This document shows positions 44,855 through 52,568 of a stretch of 64,000 nt of DNA, in pieces. This DNA comes from Pleurocapsa sp. PCC 7327. Its GTDB lineage: Bacteria > Cyanobacteriota > Cyanobacteriia > Cyanobacteriales > Microcystaceae. The translations under genes were made by a program, and so were the position numbers. The stretch's first letter is position 1. Each line of letters starts with the position of its first letter. The stretch covers positions 509,501 through 573,500 of the forward strand of contig NC_019689.1 in assembly GCF_000317025.1 (NCBI RefSeq). Direction: 5' to 3'. The notes under the pieces were generated by a model. That model saw nothing but the letters and a program-made list of their open reading frames with translations, was not told where the DNA came from and searched no databases.

Positions 44855-46226
44855 TTGATGTTTTCCATTTTATCTAACCTTCTTTATACGAGCTTCATAT
44901 TTGCCCGGGTTCCCCCGACAACAGCCCCTCAACCTCAGGAAATCGTGCAGCCGCAACCAGTACGTCCCTTACCGGGACAGCTCAATAAAATTCCTGTTTT
45001 TAACAGCAACAGTCCAGAATTAGTAGTCAATGAAGGGATTTTACTCTCTACTTTTCCGCCCCAAGGAAAAGCCAATCCCTCTGCCCATTTAAATTTTTCT
45101 TTTCAAGGATATTTTGATGTTTTTGCCCATCACGTCGCTAAGGCACCAACCCCAGAAGATTTGCGGACGTTGTACTTAGGAATAATTTTGCACAATCCAA
45201 CTCAAAAACCAGTCACGGTCGATATTCTGCAAGCAGCTAGCTATTTGAGTCAGCCAGATGCTCCATTTGTTGAGTTACCCCCTCAAGTCGAAGATCCCGA
45301 AGGAGAGATTTATGCGGGTCCTGGAAGTCGAGTTATGGGCGATATTCTGAGGAATCGCCATCAAGCGATTTTTCCGCGTCAAATCGTCATTCCTGCCGGA
45401 GAAAGTCGGATGCTGATGAATTTACCGATTCCGGTACGGGAGCTAGACCCCCCCATTGAACGGTCGTTCTACCTACATGCGATTGCGGAGTAATGGCGAG
45501 ATTTATGCAGCAAGTCTGGCTAGGTTTGCCCCAGTGGACGCGGCAGGAAAAGAAAGAAAACCGACGTTAAAAGAATGGGAAAATTTACTGGAGAAGGGAG
45601 AATTAGCCACTCCGCGCGATCGCGCTCCGTCGGCTCCCGATGCGACTGATAATATTGTCTACGGTCGGGTGGCGGGAGTTGCCCAAGGTTCTATCTGGAA
45701 AGCGAGATTGCTCGATCCGGCCGCTTTAGACCTCACGATTCCGGCGCAAGGCGAAGCTTTTTCCTATGGGTTGAGTACGCTAGAGGGCGGGCGATTGGGA
45801 ACCCATCAAAGTCAGAGTGCTCCCATGTTAGTTCGCTATCCCGATACAGCGTATGAGGCGCATGGAAACTACGGAGTGCAATATAGTCTGACTTTACCCC
45901 TGCGCAACCCTACACAAGAAAGTCAAACTGTTGCGATCTCCGTGCAAACGCCGATTAAACAAGACCAATTGAAAGAAGGATTGCGTTTTCTCGAACCTCC
46001 TGCCCAGCAAGTGTTTTTTCGAGGTTCCCTAAAGATTAGCTATACAGATGATAATGGAGAATACCGCACTCGCTATTTTCATTTAGTTCAAAGACGAGGG
46101 CAAGAGGGAGAACCGTTGGTTACAGTCAATATCCCTGCTAATGATTGGCGTATAGTGCAAGTGGATTTTCTGTATCCTCCCGATGCAACGCCGCCGCAGG
46201 TTTTGACAATTAAGACGCTTGATTAA
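44855..46226 (+). pseudogene. DUF3370 protein, single-base frameshift in a C7 run
   Basis: Two overlapping frames encode one DUF3370-type protein, a cyanobacterial envelope family of unknown function. The first (44855-45493) has an N-terminal hydrophobic leader (about 1-18), then FNSNSPELVVNEGILLSTFP and LGIILHNPTQKPVTVDILQA, and ends in an unrelated tail after VRELDPP. The second (in frame from 45456) continues with NGRSTYMRLRSNGEIYAASL and ends VLTIKTLD. The break is at 45448-45454, a run of seven C; removing one C joins the frames into about 455 residues. This may be a real frameshift, a phase-variable tract, or a sequencing error. If real, only a 212-residue fragment is made from the first start. 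Confidence 0.75.
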
Positions 46227-46337
46227 TCTGAATTTGGAGAAGTTGACGAACATTCCCCATCCACAATCAGATATTGCTTTCGCCAAATTGTGATTACGAA
46301 CCATGCCTTTGACATTAAGATTCTCTACTTTTATACG
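46227..46337 (-). pseudogene. Remnant of an IS605-type TnpB
   Basis: Read on the minus strand this gives RIKVENLNVKGMVRNHNLAK, then AISDCGWGMFVNFSKF. That matches the RuvC-adjacent block of TnpB proteins, where VEDLNVKGM.RNH.LAKAI.D.GW.F is typical. Nothing of the rest of the gene is visible on either side, and there is no start. It is a 110-bp fossil of an insertion sequence next to the frameshifted DUF3370 gene. A 45-codon GTG ORF on the other strand (46340-46477) is unsupported. Confidence 0.7.
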
Positions 46338-46607
46338 CTGTGGTCAAATTGAGTGTATGCGATAAACTAATCTGGGAATATTTTGGCGATCGCGATCGAG
46401 ATCGTCCGATAGGGCAAGGAATCGAGCAACTAAACGAGGTTTTTGCCGCGACTCCCGATTTAATCGGCATAGAATAAAGTCAGACAAACTTAGACACTAT
46501 CTTGATGTCTTATTTCTGCTTCACTCAGAGTCACTGAAACTTAAGTTAGTTTCTGTAACAACCTCTGTCCACAGACTGACAGACAAAGGCAGCACCTACA
46601 GAGGTAT

Positions 46608-47042
46608 TCAATTAGGAAAATAGTCGTCCGAAAGCGTTTCCAGAATAGAAAAAGGAGATTGTTCGGGAAAAGTTGCGATCGCTAATCCGGTTTCAGAAGC
46701 AGCATCTCGTCTGGCTTTCTGATAGCATTGCTCAAAAGTCTCTTCCAAAGTTGGCTTTAAGCTAGGGCTATCTAGCAAGAGTTTTTCTATCTGTCTTCTT
46801 TGCTCAATAATAGCGCTAATCCAACTATTTGAGCGGTAGGATGCTTGATATTTCCATTTGAGCAGATGCATCAACAACACGATAAGACGGTTGTATAATT
46901 CTCGCTTTTCACTCCTGCCCATGCTTTCTATTTCTTCTACTAAATTATCGATGTCTAGATTGCTAAAATCGCGATCGCGTAATTTCTGAGCCGTTCCTTT
47001 TAGCCACAAGTAAAAGTCTTTATCGTAAAGAGAGTTAACCAT
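46608..47042 (-). CDS. DUF29 family protein
   Basis: This 144-residue protein is of the DUF29 family, abundant in cyanobacteria and often multicopy near toxin-antitoxin genes and mobile DNA. Characteristic blocks are YDKDFYLWLKGTAQKLRDRDF, LDIDNLVEEIESMGRSEKREL, LIVLLMHLLKWKYQ and SWISAIIEQRRQIEKLL, followed by an acidic C-terminus. Start ATG 47042 (MVNSLYD) is favoured over an upstream in-frame start at 47060. All-helical and soluble, its function is unknown. The gene is in a spacer-rich zone with two transposase remnants, one on each side. Confidence 0.85.
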   Translation of the reverse strand: MVNSLYDKDFYLWLKGTAQKLRDRDFSNLDIDNLVEEIESMGRSEKRELYNRLIVLLMHLLKWKYQASYRSNSWISAIIEQRRQIEKLLLDSPSLKPTLEETFEQCYQKARRDAASETGLAIATFPEQSPFSILETLSDDYFPN

Positions 47043-47237
47043 AATTCCACCTCTAGGCAATAGTCAGTTCGGACAGCGGCACAAGCCGATCGATTCTAAG
47101 TCTGCCATATCGCCACGGATAGCTAACACTTCTAACGCTCCCCAAGATTCGATGTAAGCAGGAGCTTCATGGGGATGGCAGATTTCGCGCATTTGTTGAG
47201 TTGCTCAATCAAGTAATCTGACGGCATTCCATGCTTA

Positions 47238-47513
47238 GAGGATGTTTGGAAAGTAGCAAAAAGCACAAGGGTAGAAAAAAGCTCCCTAGACTATAGGCTG
47301 AAATATTGTTGAAAGTCTATACAACTATCTAGGAAGCGATGGCTCTAGCCTACACCACCGAACTAACATTGGCGACTCCTCAAGCATCTCCTCCCTCGCC
47401 TTATGGCATTGGTCGGAGATCCCTTCGTTGTCGCCCGCCAGAGCAATCCCATCACCGATTCGGAGTACCGAATTCAGTGGGGACTTACGGCAATTAAGTT
47501 AATAATGAAATAG
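47238..47513 (+). pseudogene. Probable 5' remnant of an IS5-like transposase and its left end
   Basis: A left-end-like sequence GAGGATGTTTGGAAAG (47238-47253) is followed about 85 bases later by ATG 47339 reading MALAYTTELT. One base out of frame comes WRLLKHLLPRL. Together these match the first part of IS5-group transposases (Y-TT-LT...W.LL..LLP). The remainder to 47513 encodes nothing recognisable as transposase. It looks like a rearranged, decayed element end. No second end or full ORF is present. The identification rests on about 20 residues plus an end-like word, so it is tentative. Confidence 0.4.
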
Positions 47514-47588
47514 CCCTGCTTTTCCACACTGCTTTCCCTTGCTAGTTACCATATAAGAAGAAATATTAAGAAATACTAAGATCAAAAG

Positions 47589-49124
47589 ATGCCAAGTAGC
47601 CAAGGCAGTCATGAACAAACCCGCGTTCTTGTCGTCGGTGCAGGCATCGGCGGACTAACCGCAGGCGCACTGCTTGCCCGTCGAGGCTACAAAGTCACTA
47701 TTTTCGACCAAGCCTTTGTACCGGGGGGATGCGCCTCTACCTTCAAACGTCGCGGCTTTACGTTCGATGTCGGGGCAACTCAGGTAGCTGGATTAGAGCC
47801 AGGAGGCATTCATCATCGGATTTTTGCAGAACTGGGAGTCGAATTGCCTGCCGCTACTACTTGCGATCCCGCTTGTGTCGTATTTTTACCGGGAGAAAAA
47901 GAACCGATTAACGTCTGGCGAGATCCTCAAAAGTGGCATGCCGAAAGACAGCGACAGTTTCCTGGAAGCGAACCTTTCTGGCAGTTAATAGCAAGATTAT
48001 TTCGGGCAAGTTGGAAGTTTCAATCCCGCGATCCTGTTTTGCCGCCTCGCAATCTCTGGGATTTATGGCGGTTGCTCTCGGCAGTGCGACTGGATACCTT
48101 AATTACCGTGCCGTTTACGCTAATGACGGTGGGAGATGCCTTGCGGTTGTACGGGTTGCACAAAGATAAGCGTCTCAAGAAATTTCTCGATTTGCAACTG
48201 AAGCTGTATTCCCAAGTGGATGCCGATGAAACGGCACTCTTGTACGCAGCGACGGCATTGGCAGTTTCTCAGGAACCCCAGGGCTTGTTTCACCTTCAAG
48301 GTAGCATGCAAGTATTAAGCGATCGCCTGGTAGAAGCCCTGGAAAAATACGGCGGTAAATTATTTATGCGCCATAGTGTCGAACAGATTTACACCAAATC
48401 CGGACGGGTTACTGGCGTAAAAGTTCGCCACCTCAAAACCAACCAAGTCTGGACGCAAGAAGCCGATATTATCGTTGCCAACGTCACAGTCCGGAATTTA
48501 GTCCAACTATTACCGATGACTAATGACCAAGGACAAAGGACAAATAACTATAAGCGTCGCGTCGATAAACTCCCAGAAGCTTCGGGAGCATTTGTAGTTT
48601 ATCTAGGAGTAGATCGCAGTGCCATCCCAGAAGGCTGTCCGCCACACTTGCAGTTTCTCTACGACTACAACGGACCTATCGGCGAGAATAATTCGCTGTT
48701 TGTCTCGGTCAGCAAACCGGGGGACGGACGTGCACCAGAAGGAAAAGCGACAATTATTGCCTCGTCTTTTACGGATACCCAGCTCTGGTGGCAGAAAACC
48801 AAAGAAGATTATAAGGCTCTAAAAGAACAATATACCCAAGAAGCGATCGCGCGCTTAGGAGAGTACTTTCATCTGACCCCAGAAACTATCGTGCATCAAG
48901 AAGCTGCCACCCCCAGAACCTTTGCCCGCTTTACGGCGCGAGAGAAAGGGATGGTCGGCGGAGTCGGTCAGCGAATTTCTACCTTTGGTCCTTTTGGTAT
49001 TGCCACTCGCACCCCAATTAAAAACCTCTGGTTAGCAGGCGATTCTACCCACCCAGGAGAAGGAACGGCAGGAGTCAGTTATTCTGCCCTTACAGTCGTA
49101 CAACAAATTGAGGCGAGATCGTAA
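47589..49124 (+). CDS. crtD: Carotenoid C-3',4' desaturase CrtD
   Basis: CrtD introduces a double bond in the monocyclic carotenoid pathway leading to myxol glycosides (myxoxanthophyll) in cyanobacteria. The 511-residue protein shows an N-terminal FAD dinucleotide-binding motif VVGAGIGGLTAGALLARRG (about 16-34) and PGGCASTFKRRGFTFDVGAT. It also shows GLEPGGIHHRIFAELGV, QLKLYSQVDADETALLYAA and a C-terminal LWLAGDSTHPGEGTAGVSY. It fits CrtD better than CrtISO/CrtH. Residues about 311-322 (TNDQGQRTNNYK) are an insertion encoded by a spacer repeat; the family does not usually have it. Membrane association is peripheral. Start ATG 47589 fits relatives. Confidence 0.88.
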   Translation: MPSSQGSHEQTRVLVVGAGIGGLTAGALLARRGYKVTIFDQAFVPGGCASTFKRRGFTFDVGATQVAGLEPGGIHHRIFAELGVELPAATTCDPACVVFLPGEKEPINVWRDPQKWHAERQRQFPGSEPFWQLIARLFRASWKFQSRDPVLPPRNLWDLWRLLSAVRLDTLITVPFTLMTVGDALRLYGLHKDKRLKKFLDLQLKLYSQVDADETALLYAATALAVSQEPQGLFHLQGSMQVLSDRLVEALEKYGGKLFMRHSVEQIYTKSGRVTGVKVRHLKTNQVWTQEADIIVANVTVRNLVQLLPMTNDQGQRTNNYKRRVDKLPEASGAFVVYLGVDRSAIPEGCPPHLQFLYDYNGPIGENNSLFVSVSKPGDGRAPEGKATIIASSFTDTQLWWQKTKEDYKALKEQYTQEAIARLGEYFHLTPETIVHQEAATPRTFARFTAREKGMVGGVGQRISTFGPFGIATRTPIKNLWLAGDSTHPGEGTAGVSYSALTVVQQIEARS

Positions 49125-49285
49125 CTAAATTTGCGATCGATTTTTACTACAGAAGGCGTTGCCATCCCCCTAGGGATTAATTTGTTGCAGGAATTTTTGA
49201 ATTTGGTATGACTTCAATAATCTAGGATGTCAAGTTAATATAATCTGTAAACCCTTAACTATTGAATAAGGAAAAATTTGGACTG

Positions 49286-49561
49286 ATGTTTTTAACTACC
49301 GTTATCCTAAACTTTATTCAGATCTACACGTTACTAATATTTATTCGTATTCTGCTAACTTGGTTTCAAACGGCAGGTTGGGCTTATCAAGGCATATCTT
49401 TTCTAAGTCCCATTACTGACCCCTATCTCAATCTTTTCCGTTCCCTCATCCCACCGCTAGGCGGAATCGATTTTTCTCCGTGGTTGGCAATTATCGTTTT
49501 ACAAGTCGTCGGGCAATTGCTAGTGCAAGTTGTCAGTCGAGGAGCCTACAGTTTCGGCTAA
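49286..49561 (+). CDS. YggT family membrane protein
   Basis: From ATG 49286 this is a 91-residue protein with two membrane helices (LNFIQIYTLLIFIRILLTW and WLAIIVLQVVGQLLVQVVS) around a conserved loop GISFLSPITDPYLNLFRSLIPPLGGIDFSP. That is the YggT pattern (YlmG in plastids, where it affects nucleoid/thylakoid organisation). It could influence cell division or membrane-protein placement. An in-frame TTG at 49262 adds eight residues; the ATG is preferred. It stands alone between crtD and the lumenal-type gene. Confidence 0.85.
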   Translation: MFLTTVILNFIQIYTLLIFIRILLTWFQTAGWAYQGISFLSPITDPYLNLFRSLIPPLGGIDFSPWLAIIVLQVVGQLLVQVVSRGAYSFG

Positions 49562-49564
49562 TTT

Positions 49565-50017
49565 CTAGTCAAGTCGCTGAATATTGGGGCGGACGCTGCC
49601 ACTAAAACCAGAGGCTTTAAACTGTTCCAACTTTAAAGGTGTCGGTTGATTGGCAGGAACTGAAATTCTAACTTCAAAATTACTGATGCCGGGCGGAACT
49701 TCAGGTATCGAGCCAATGCGACCTCGGTTTTGCAAAGCAGGTTCGCCATTGGCATCGTAGATGCGACCGAAAACGTCTGCATCGTAAACGGTTTTACCAG
49801 AAGGATTCTTGGCTTTACCCGTTATCATAAAGCAGTTGGCAGGGTCGCTCGATCCGCCACTGGTAACGTTTCCCTCAGCAAATTCGGGAGGACAATCAGT
49901 GTAAGAGATATCGAAGAGTTGAATTTGGGTCAGTGCTAAAGCGGCAGGAGTTGCTATCCAACTAAAAATCCACAACAAGCCAGAAACAACTATAACAGTT
50001 AAAGCGCGAAATCCCAT
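49565..50017 (-). CDS. Secreted hypothetical protein, FxLYD-like domain
   Basis: This 150-residue protein has a clear N-terminal hydrophobic leader (ALTVIVVSGLLWIFSWIATP, cleavage likely near ALAL-T). A beta-rich domain follows with ISYTDCPPEFAEGNVTSGG, NCFMITGKAKNPSGKTVYDA and FEVRISVPANQPTPLKLEQF. The GKAKNPSGKTVYDADVFGRIYD stretch resembles FxLYD-type extracellular domains. Two cysteines (about 43 and 62) may form a disulfide outside the cytoplasm. The fold suggests an envelope or lumenal protein; its function is not recognised. It is convergent with yggT (three bases apart). Confidence 0.6.
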   Translation of the reverse strand: MGFRALTVIVVSGLLWIFSWIATPAALALTQIQLFDISYTDCPPEFAEGNVTSGGSSDPANCFMITGKAKNPSGKTVYDADVFGRIYDANGEPALQNRGRIGSIPEVPPGISNFEVRISVPANQPTPLKLEQFKASGFSGSVRPNIQRLD

Positions 50018-50178
50018 AGACTGTAAGACTAGATAACGTTTGTTCGTCTTTCAGCTTAGCGCGAATCGTTGATGAAGTTAAGTCGTACCGCTATTCGAGA
50101 TCTTGGCGACGAAACGATCGCCCGCAAGGGGATGGCAATGCCTAACCCATGCTCAAGAATTAGCTTGCCCAAAAAGCT

Positions 50179-50781
50179 ATGAACCAAGCTGAGATTGAGG
50201 CAGCACTAAAAGCCGCATTTCTTCAATGCGAACAAGCGTTTTTGCCGCTGACAGACAGGCAAAAAGAAATTTTGCTCAAAGTGACTGTCGAAAAACTAAC
50301 AACTCAGCCAAATATTGAGGACAACCCCCTCGACGAATTAACATTAGAACAACGTCAGACTTTATTAGAATTCATACAAGATCGGCAACGGCAAAATCAA
50401 GACTGGAAAATTACGTTACTTAATGATTGGCTGAATAATCGCGATTCCGGCGCCGTTCAATTTATCCGCGACGAATATGGGTTTGGTTGGCTAAGTCGAG
50501 TTCAGCCAATTCATCTGGCAAAATACAAACAACAGCTAACCGACGAAACGCTCAAAGTTGGCGATCGCATTGAGGTTTGCAACGCTCTATGGGAGTGGGT
50601 TCAACCAGAAGATTCCGCTAGTTACGAGTGGTTTCCCTGCCAGGTAATCGACATTTCTGAAGTTTCTGATGGCGATTCGAGTTATACCAATTGTATCGTT
50701 CGCTTTGAGAACGGTTTAGAATTTGAAATCCAAGGAATCGATCGATGGAATCGTAATAATTGGCGATTTCCAGAACCATAA
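50179..50781 (+). CDS. Conserved cyanobacterial hypothetical protein
   Basis: I do not recognise a function for this 200-residue soluble protein. The N-terminal half is helical (IEAALKAAFLQCEQAFLPLT, LTLEQRQTLLEFIQDRQRQN). The C-terminal half is beta-rich with VGDRIEVCNALWEWVQPEDS, YEWFPCQVIDISEV and IVRFENGLEFEIQGIDRW. The second half looks like a small SH3-like or Tudor-like barrel. The gene precedes the methyltransferase gene by about 40 bases on the same strand and may be co-transcribed. Confidence 0.55.
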   Translation: MNQAEIEAALKAAFLQCEQAFLPLTDRQKEILLKVTVEKLTTQPNIEDNPLDELTLEQRQTLLEFIQDRQRQNQDWKITLLNDWLNNRDSGAVQFIRDEYGFGWLSRVQPIHLAKYKQQLTDETLKVGDRIEVCNALWEWVQPEDSASYEWFPCQVIDISEVSDGDSSYTNCIVRFENGLEFEIQGIDRWNRNNWRFPEP

Positions 50782-50820
50782 ACAAGGAAAAAGGTAAAGA
50801 GTAAAAGGCAAAAATCAAAA

Positions 50821-51582
50821 ATGGAATCTCAAACAAGTTCTCAAGATAAAAACTATGAAGTCTGGAAAAACGCCGAACTATCAAAAGCTTTTTTAGAAGG
50901 AGTGCGAGGAGCCATTCCTCTAGCAGCAGAGCAAATCGATATTCTCCTTCGGGTTATTCAATTAACTCAAACTAAGGTAGAAAATTTCTTAGATTTAGGC
51001 TGCGGAAACGGGATTTTAGGTCGGTCGATTTATCAACACTATCCCAAAGCTAAAGGCAGTTTTTTAGATATTTCTGAAAATATGCTACGAGCAGCTAAAA
51101 ATAATCTGAAAATGGAGAGTAACAATTCTGTTTTTATTCTTCAAGATTTTGGTAAAAAAGAATGGCTTAATTCAGTCACTCAAGAAGCTCCTTTTGATGT
51201 TATTGTTTCTGGCTTTGCTATTCATCACTTATCCGATGAGAGAAAGAAAGAACTTTATCAAGAGATTTATCAAATTCTCAAACCGGGTGGAGTATTTCTA
51301 AATTTAGAACATGTTGCTTCTCAATCGAAACTAGGAGAAGAGGGTTTCGATCGCTTATTTGTCGATGCACTTTGTTCTTTTCATCAAAAGCAAGGTTCAC
51401 AGCAGTCTAGAGAAGAAATCGCTCGACAATACTATAATCGCTCCGATAAAACTGCGAATATATTAACCCTTGTAGAAACTCAGTGTCAGTGGCTTAGAGA
51501 AATTGGTTTTGTCGATGTGGATTGTTTTATGAAAGTTTTTGAGATTGCCTTATTTGGAGGATTGCGAGCCAAAAACAGTTAG
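50821..51582 (+). CDS. Class I SAM-dependent methyltransferase
   Basis: This 253-residue methyltransferase has the Rossmann-type SAM-binding motif I FLDLGCGNGILG (about 58-69), an acidic residue ending strand 2 in GSFLDISENMLRAA, motif II-like FDVIVSGFAIHHLSDE and motif III LKPGGVFLNLEH. The substrate is unknown; the shape suits small molecules or lipids rather than DNA or rRNA. It is the second gene after the 50179 hypothetical, sharing a likely transcript. The downstream spacer holds the fourth 22-bp palindrome. Confidence 0.82.
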   Translation: MESQTSSQDKNYEVWKNAELSKAFLEGVRGAIPLAAEQIDILLRVIQLTQTKVENFLDLGCGNGILGRSIYQHYPKAKGSFLDISENMLRAAKNNLKMESNNSVFILQDFGKKEWLNSVTQEAPFDVIVSGFAIHHLSDERKKELYQEIYQILKPGGVFLNLEHVASQSKLGEEGFDRLFVDALCSFHQKQGSQQSREEIARQYYNRSDKTANILTLVETQCQWLREIGFVDVDCFMKVFEIALFGGLRAKNS

Positions 51583-51658
51583 GCTTGTAGCAGATCTATT
51601 TGATTCTAGTAGCCAGATAATCAATTCTCTATCTCAGACTTGTCCCTTTGGCATCAAC

Positions 51659-51706
51659 GCCTAGAACTAAAGTTCTAGGCTCAAAGCTCAACTCGATTAA
51701 AATCGA
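51659..51706. repeat. Two-hairpin unit with 22-bp palindrome, copy 4
   Basis: The palindrome arms are GCCTAGAACT and AGTTCTAGGC around AA (51659-51680), followed by TCGATT and AATCGA around AA (51693-51706). Compared with copies 1-3 the arms differ at several positions but remain fully complementary. It lies downstream of the methyltransferase gene. Confidence 0.8.
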
Positions 51707-51789
51707 CTGAAATTCCTATCGGATCTTTTTTTATAAGACTTTTTTGAATTGCAAATTGTGAACTGACGCACACACTCCGTAAGCCGTAA

Positions 51790-51826
51790 TACCATTTCTA
51801 AAAAAGAACGCTACAGATGCTCAATG
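51790..51826. repeat. 37-bp dispersed repeat, copy 2
   Basis: The reverse complement of 10702-10738, perfect over 37 bases (ends TACCATTTCT and GCTCAATG). It is noncoding, in the spacer upstream of cutA. No third copy was seen in the window. Confidence 0.85.
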
Positions 51827-51954
51827 CGAATTGTTAATTGTTAATTATTAATTGTGAATTGTATAAGATGTTTTGCCTAGCGATCGCGACGCTCAACATA
51901 ACATACTATACTTTTGGGATAACCTGTAATGAAACAAAAGGCTAGTGATAGTTA

Positions 51955-52284
51955 ATGGAGCAAAAGGCTACTGATTACGGAATCGTACTGGTAACGGCTT
52001 CTTCTCAAGCAGAAGGAGAAGCGATCGCATCGGCTTTGGTAGAGTTGAAATTAGCTGCTTGCGTTACCTTGCTGCCAGTGCGATCGATTTACACTTGGCA
52101 GGGCCAGGTTAATTCAGAAGAAGAATGGCAGTTGCTTATTAAAACCAATCTATCTCGGTTTTCAGTGCTAGAGGCAAAAATTAAAGAACTACACTCCTAC
52201 CAAGTGCCAGAAATTATTGCTTTGCCAATTGTAGCGGGTTCTCAGTCTTACTTGAATTGGATTGGCGAGAATGTGCGGTCTTAG
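51955..52284 (+). CDS. cutA: Divalent-cation tolerance protein CutA
   Basis: This 109-residue protein is a trimeric CutA1 family member. It has VTASSQAEGEAIASALVE, LAACVTLLPVRSIYTWQGQV, EEWQLLIKTNLSRFS and KELHSYQVPEIIALPI. CutA1 folds like PII signal proteins and has been linked to tolerance of copper and other divalent ions, but the role in cyanobacteria is unclear. Length is standard. Start ATG 51955 follows a spacer; an upstream AATGAAACAAAAG is not in frame. It is a single rightward gene. Confidence 0.95.
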   Translation: MEQKATDYGIVLVTASSQAEGEAIASALVELKLAACVTLLPVRSIYTWQGQVNSEEEWQLLIKTNLSRFSVLEAKIKELHSYQVPEIIALPIVAGSQSYLNWIGENVRS

Positions 52285-52568
52285 TTAACCGGGATCTTGC
52301 ATCATTCTCAACAACTGTTCTTGTAATTAATTTCCTGTCTGCTCGAAAAAGTCTTCCAAAGAAGACCCAATAGGAATTTCAGTCTATTTAATTAATAGCT
52401 CCCCTAGTGCCGACCTTCAATCAAATCGCCTAAATCAATCAAACTAATTCAAGCAACGAAATGATTGACGTATCTGACGAAACTTAAGCACGAAATTTCA
52501 CTCTTTATAATTGAAAGGCAATGTTGCCGACTGGCTAGTCAGACTGTTACAAAGGGTGGAAAAGGCTT
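52285..52568. other. Intergenic region before the TamB-like gene
   Basis: The ~280-base spacer contains no gene. On the minus strand a short reading GSSLEDFFEQTGN appears, too short and without a start to be a gene. The last 60 bases, containing TTACAAAGGGTGGAAAAGG, provide the ribosome-binding region for the TamB-like gene. Confidence 0.4.

Larger units (their letters stand above)
51583..51954. other. Spacer with palindrome unit and 37-bp repeat
   Basis: No gene is supported in these ~370 bases. They hold a two-hairpin unit at 51659-51706 and the second copy of the 37-bp repeat at 51790-51826. AT-rich words (TTGTTAATTGTTAATTATT) run to about 51850. A HIP1 site and the likely cutA promoter lie at 51880-51950. 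Confidence 0.5.

Noticed and set aside
46340-46477. 45-codon plus-strand ORF with GTG start
   Set aside because: Lies in a spacer next to a TnpB fossil, no conserved domain, no ribosome-binding site. The reading contains HIP1 sequence (GDRDRDR), typical of spacer translation.
47064-47192. 42-residue minus-strand ORF upstream of DUF29 (start MREICHPHEAPAYIE)
   Set aside because: Plausible composition but a stop lies just upstream, no homologue is recognised and it may be the end of a lost gene; too weak to annotate.
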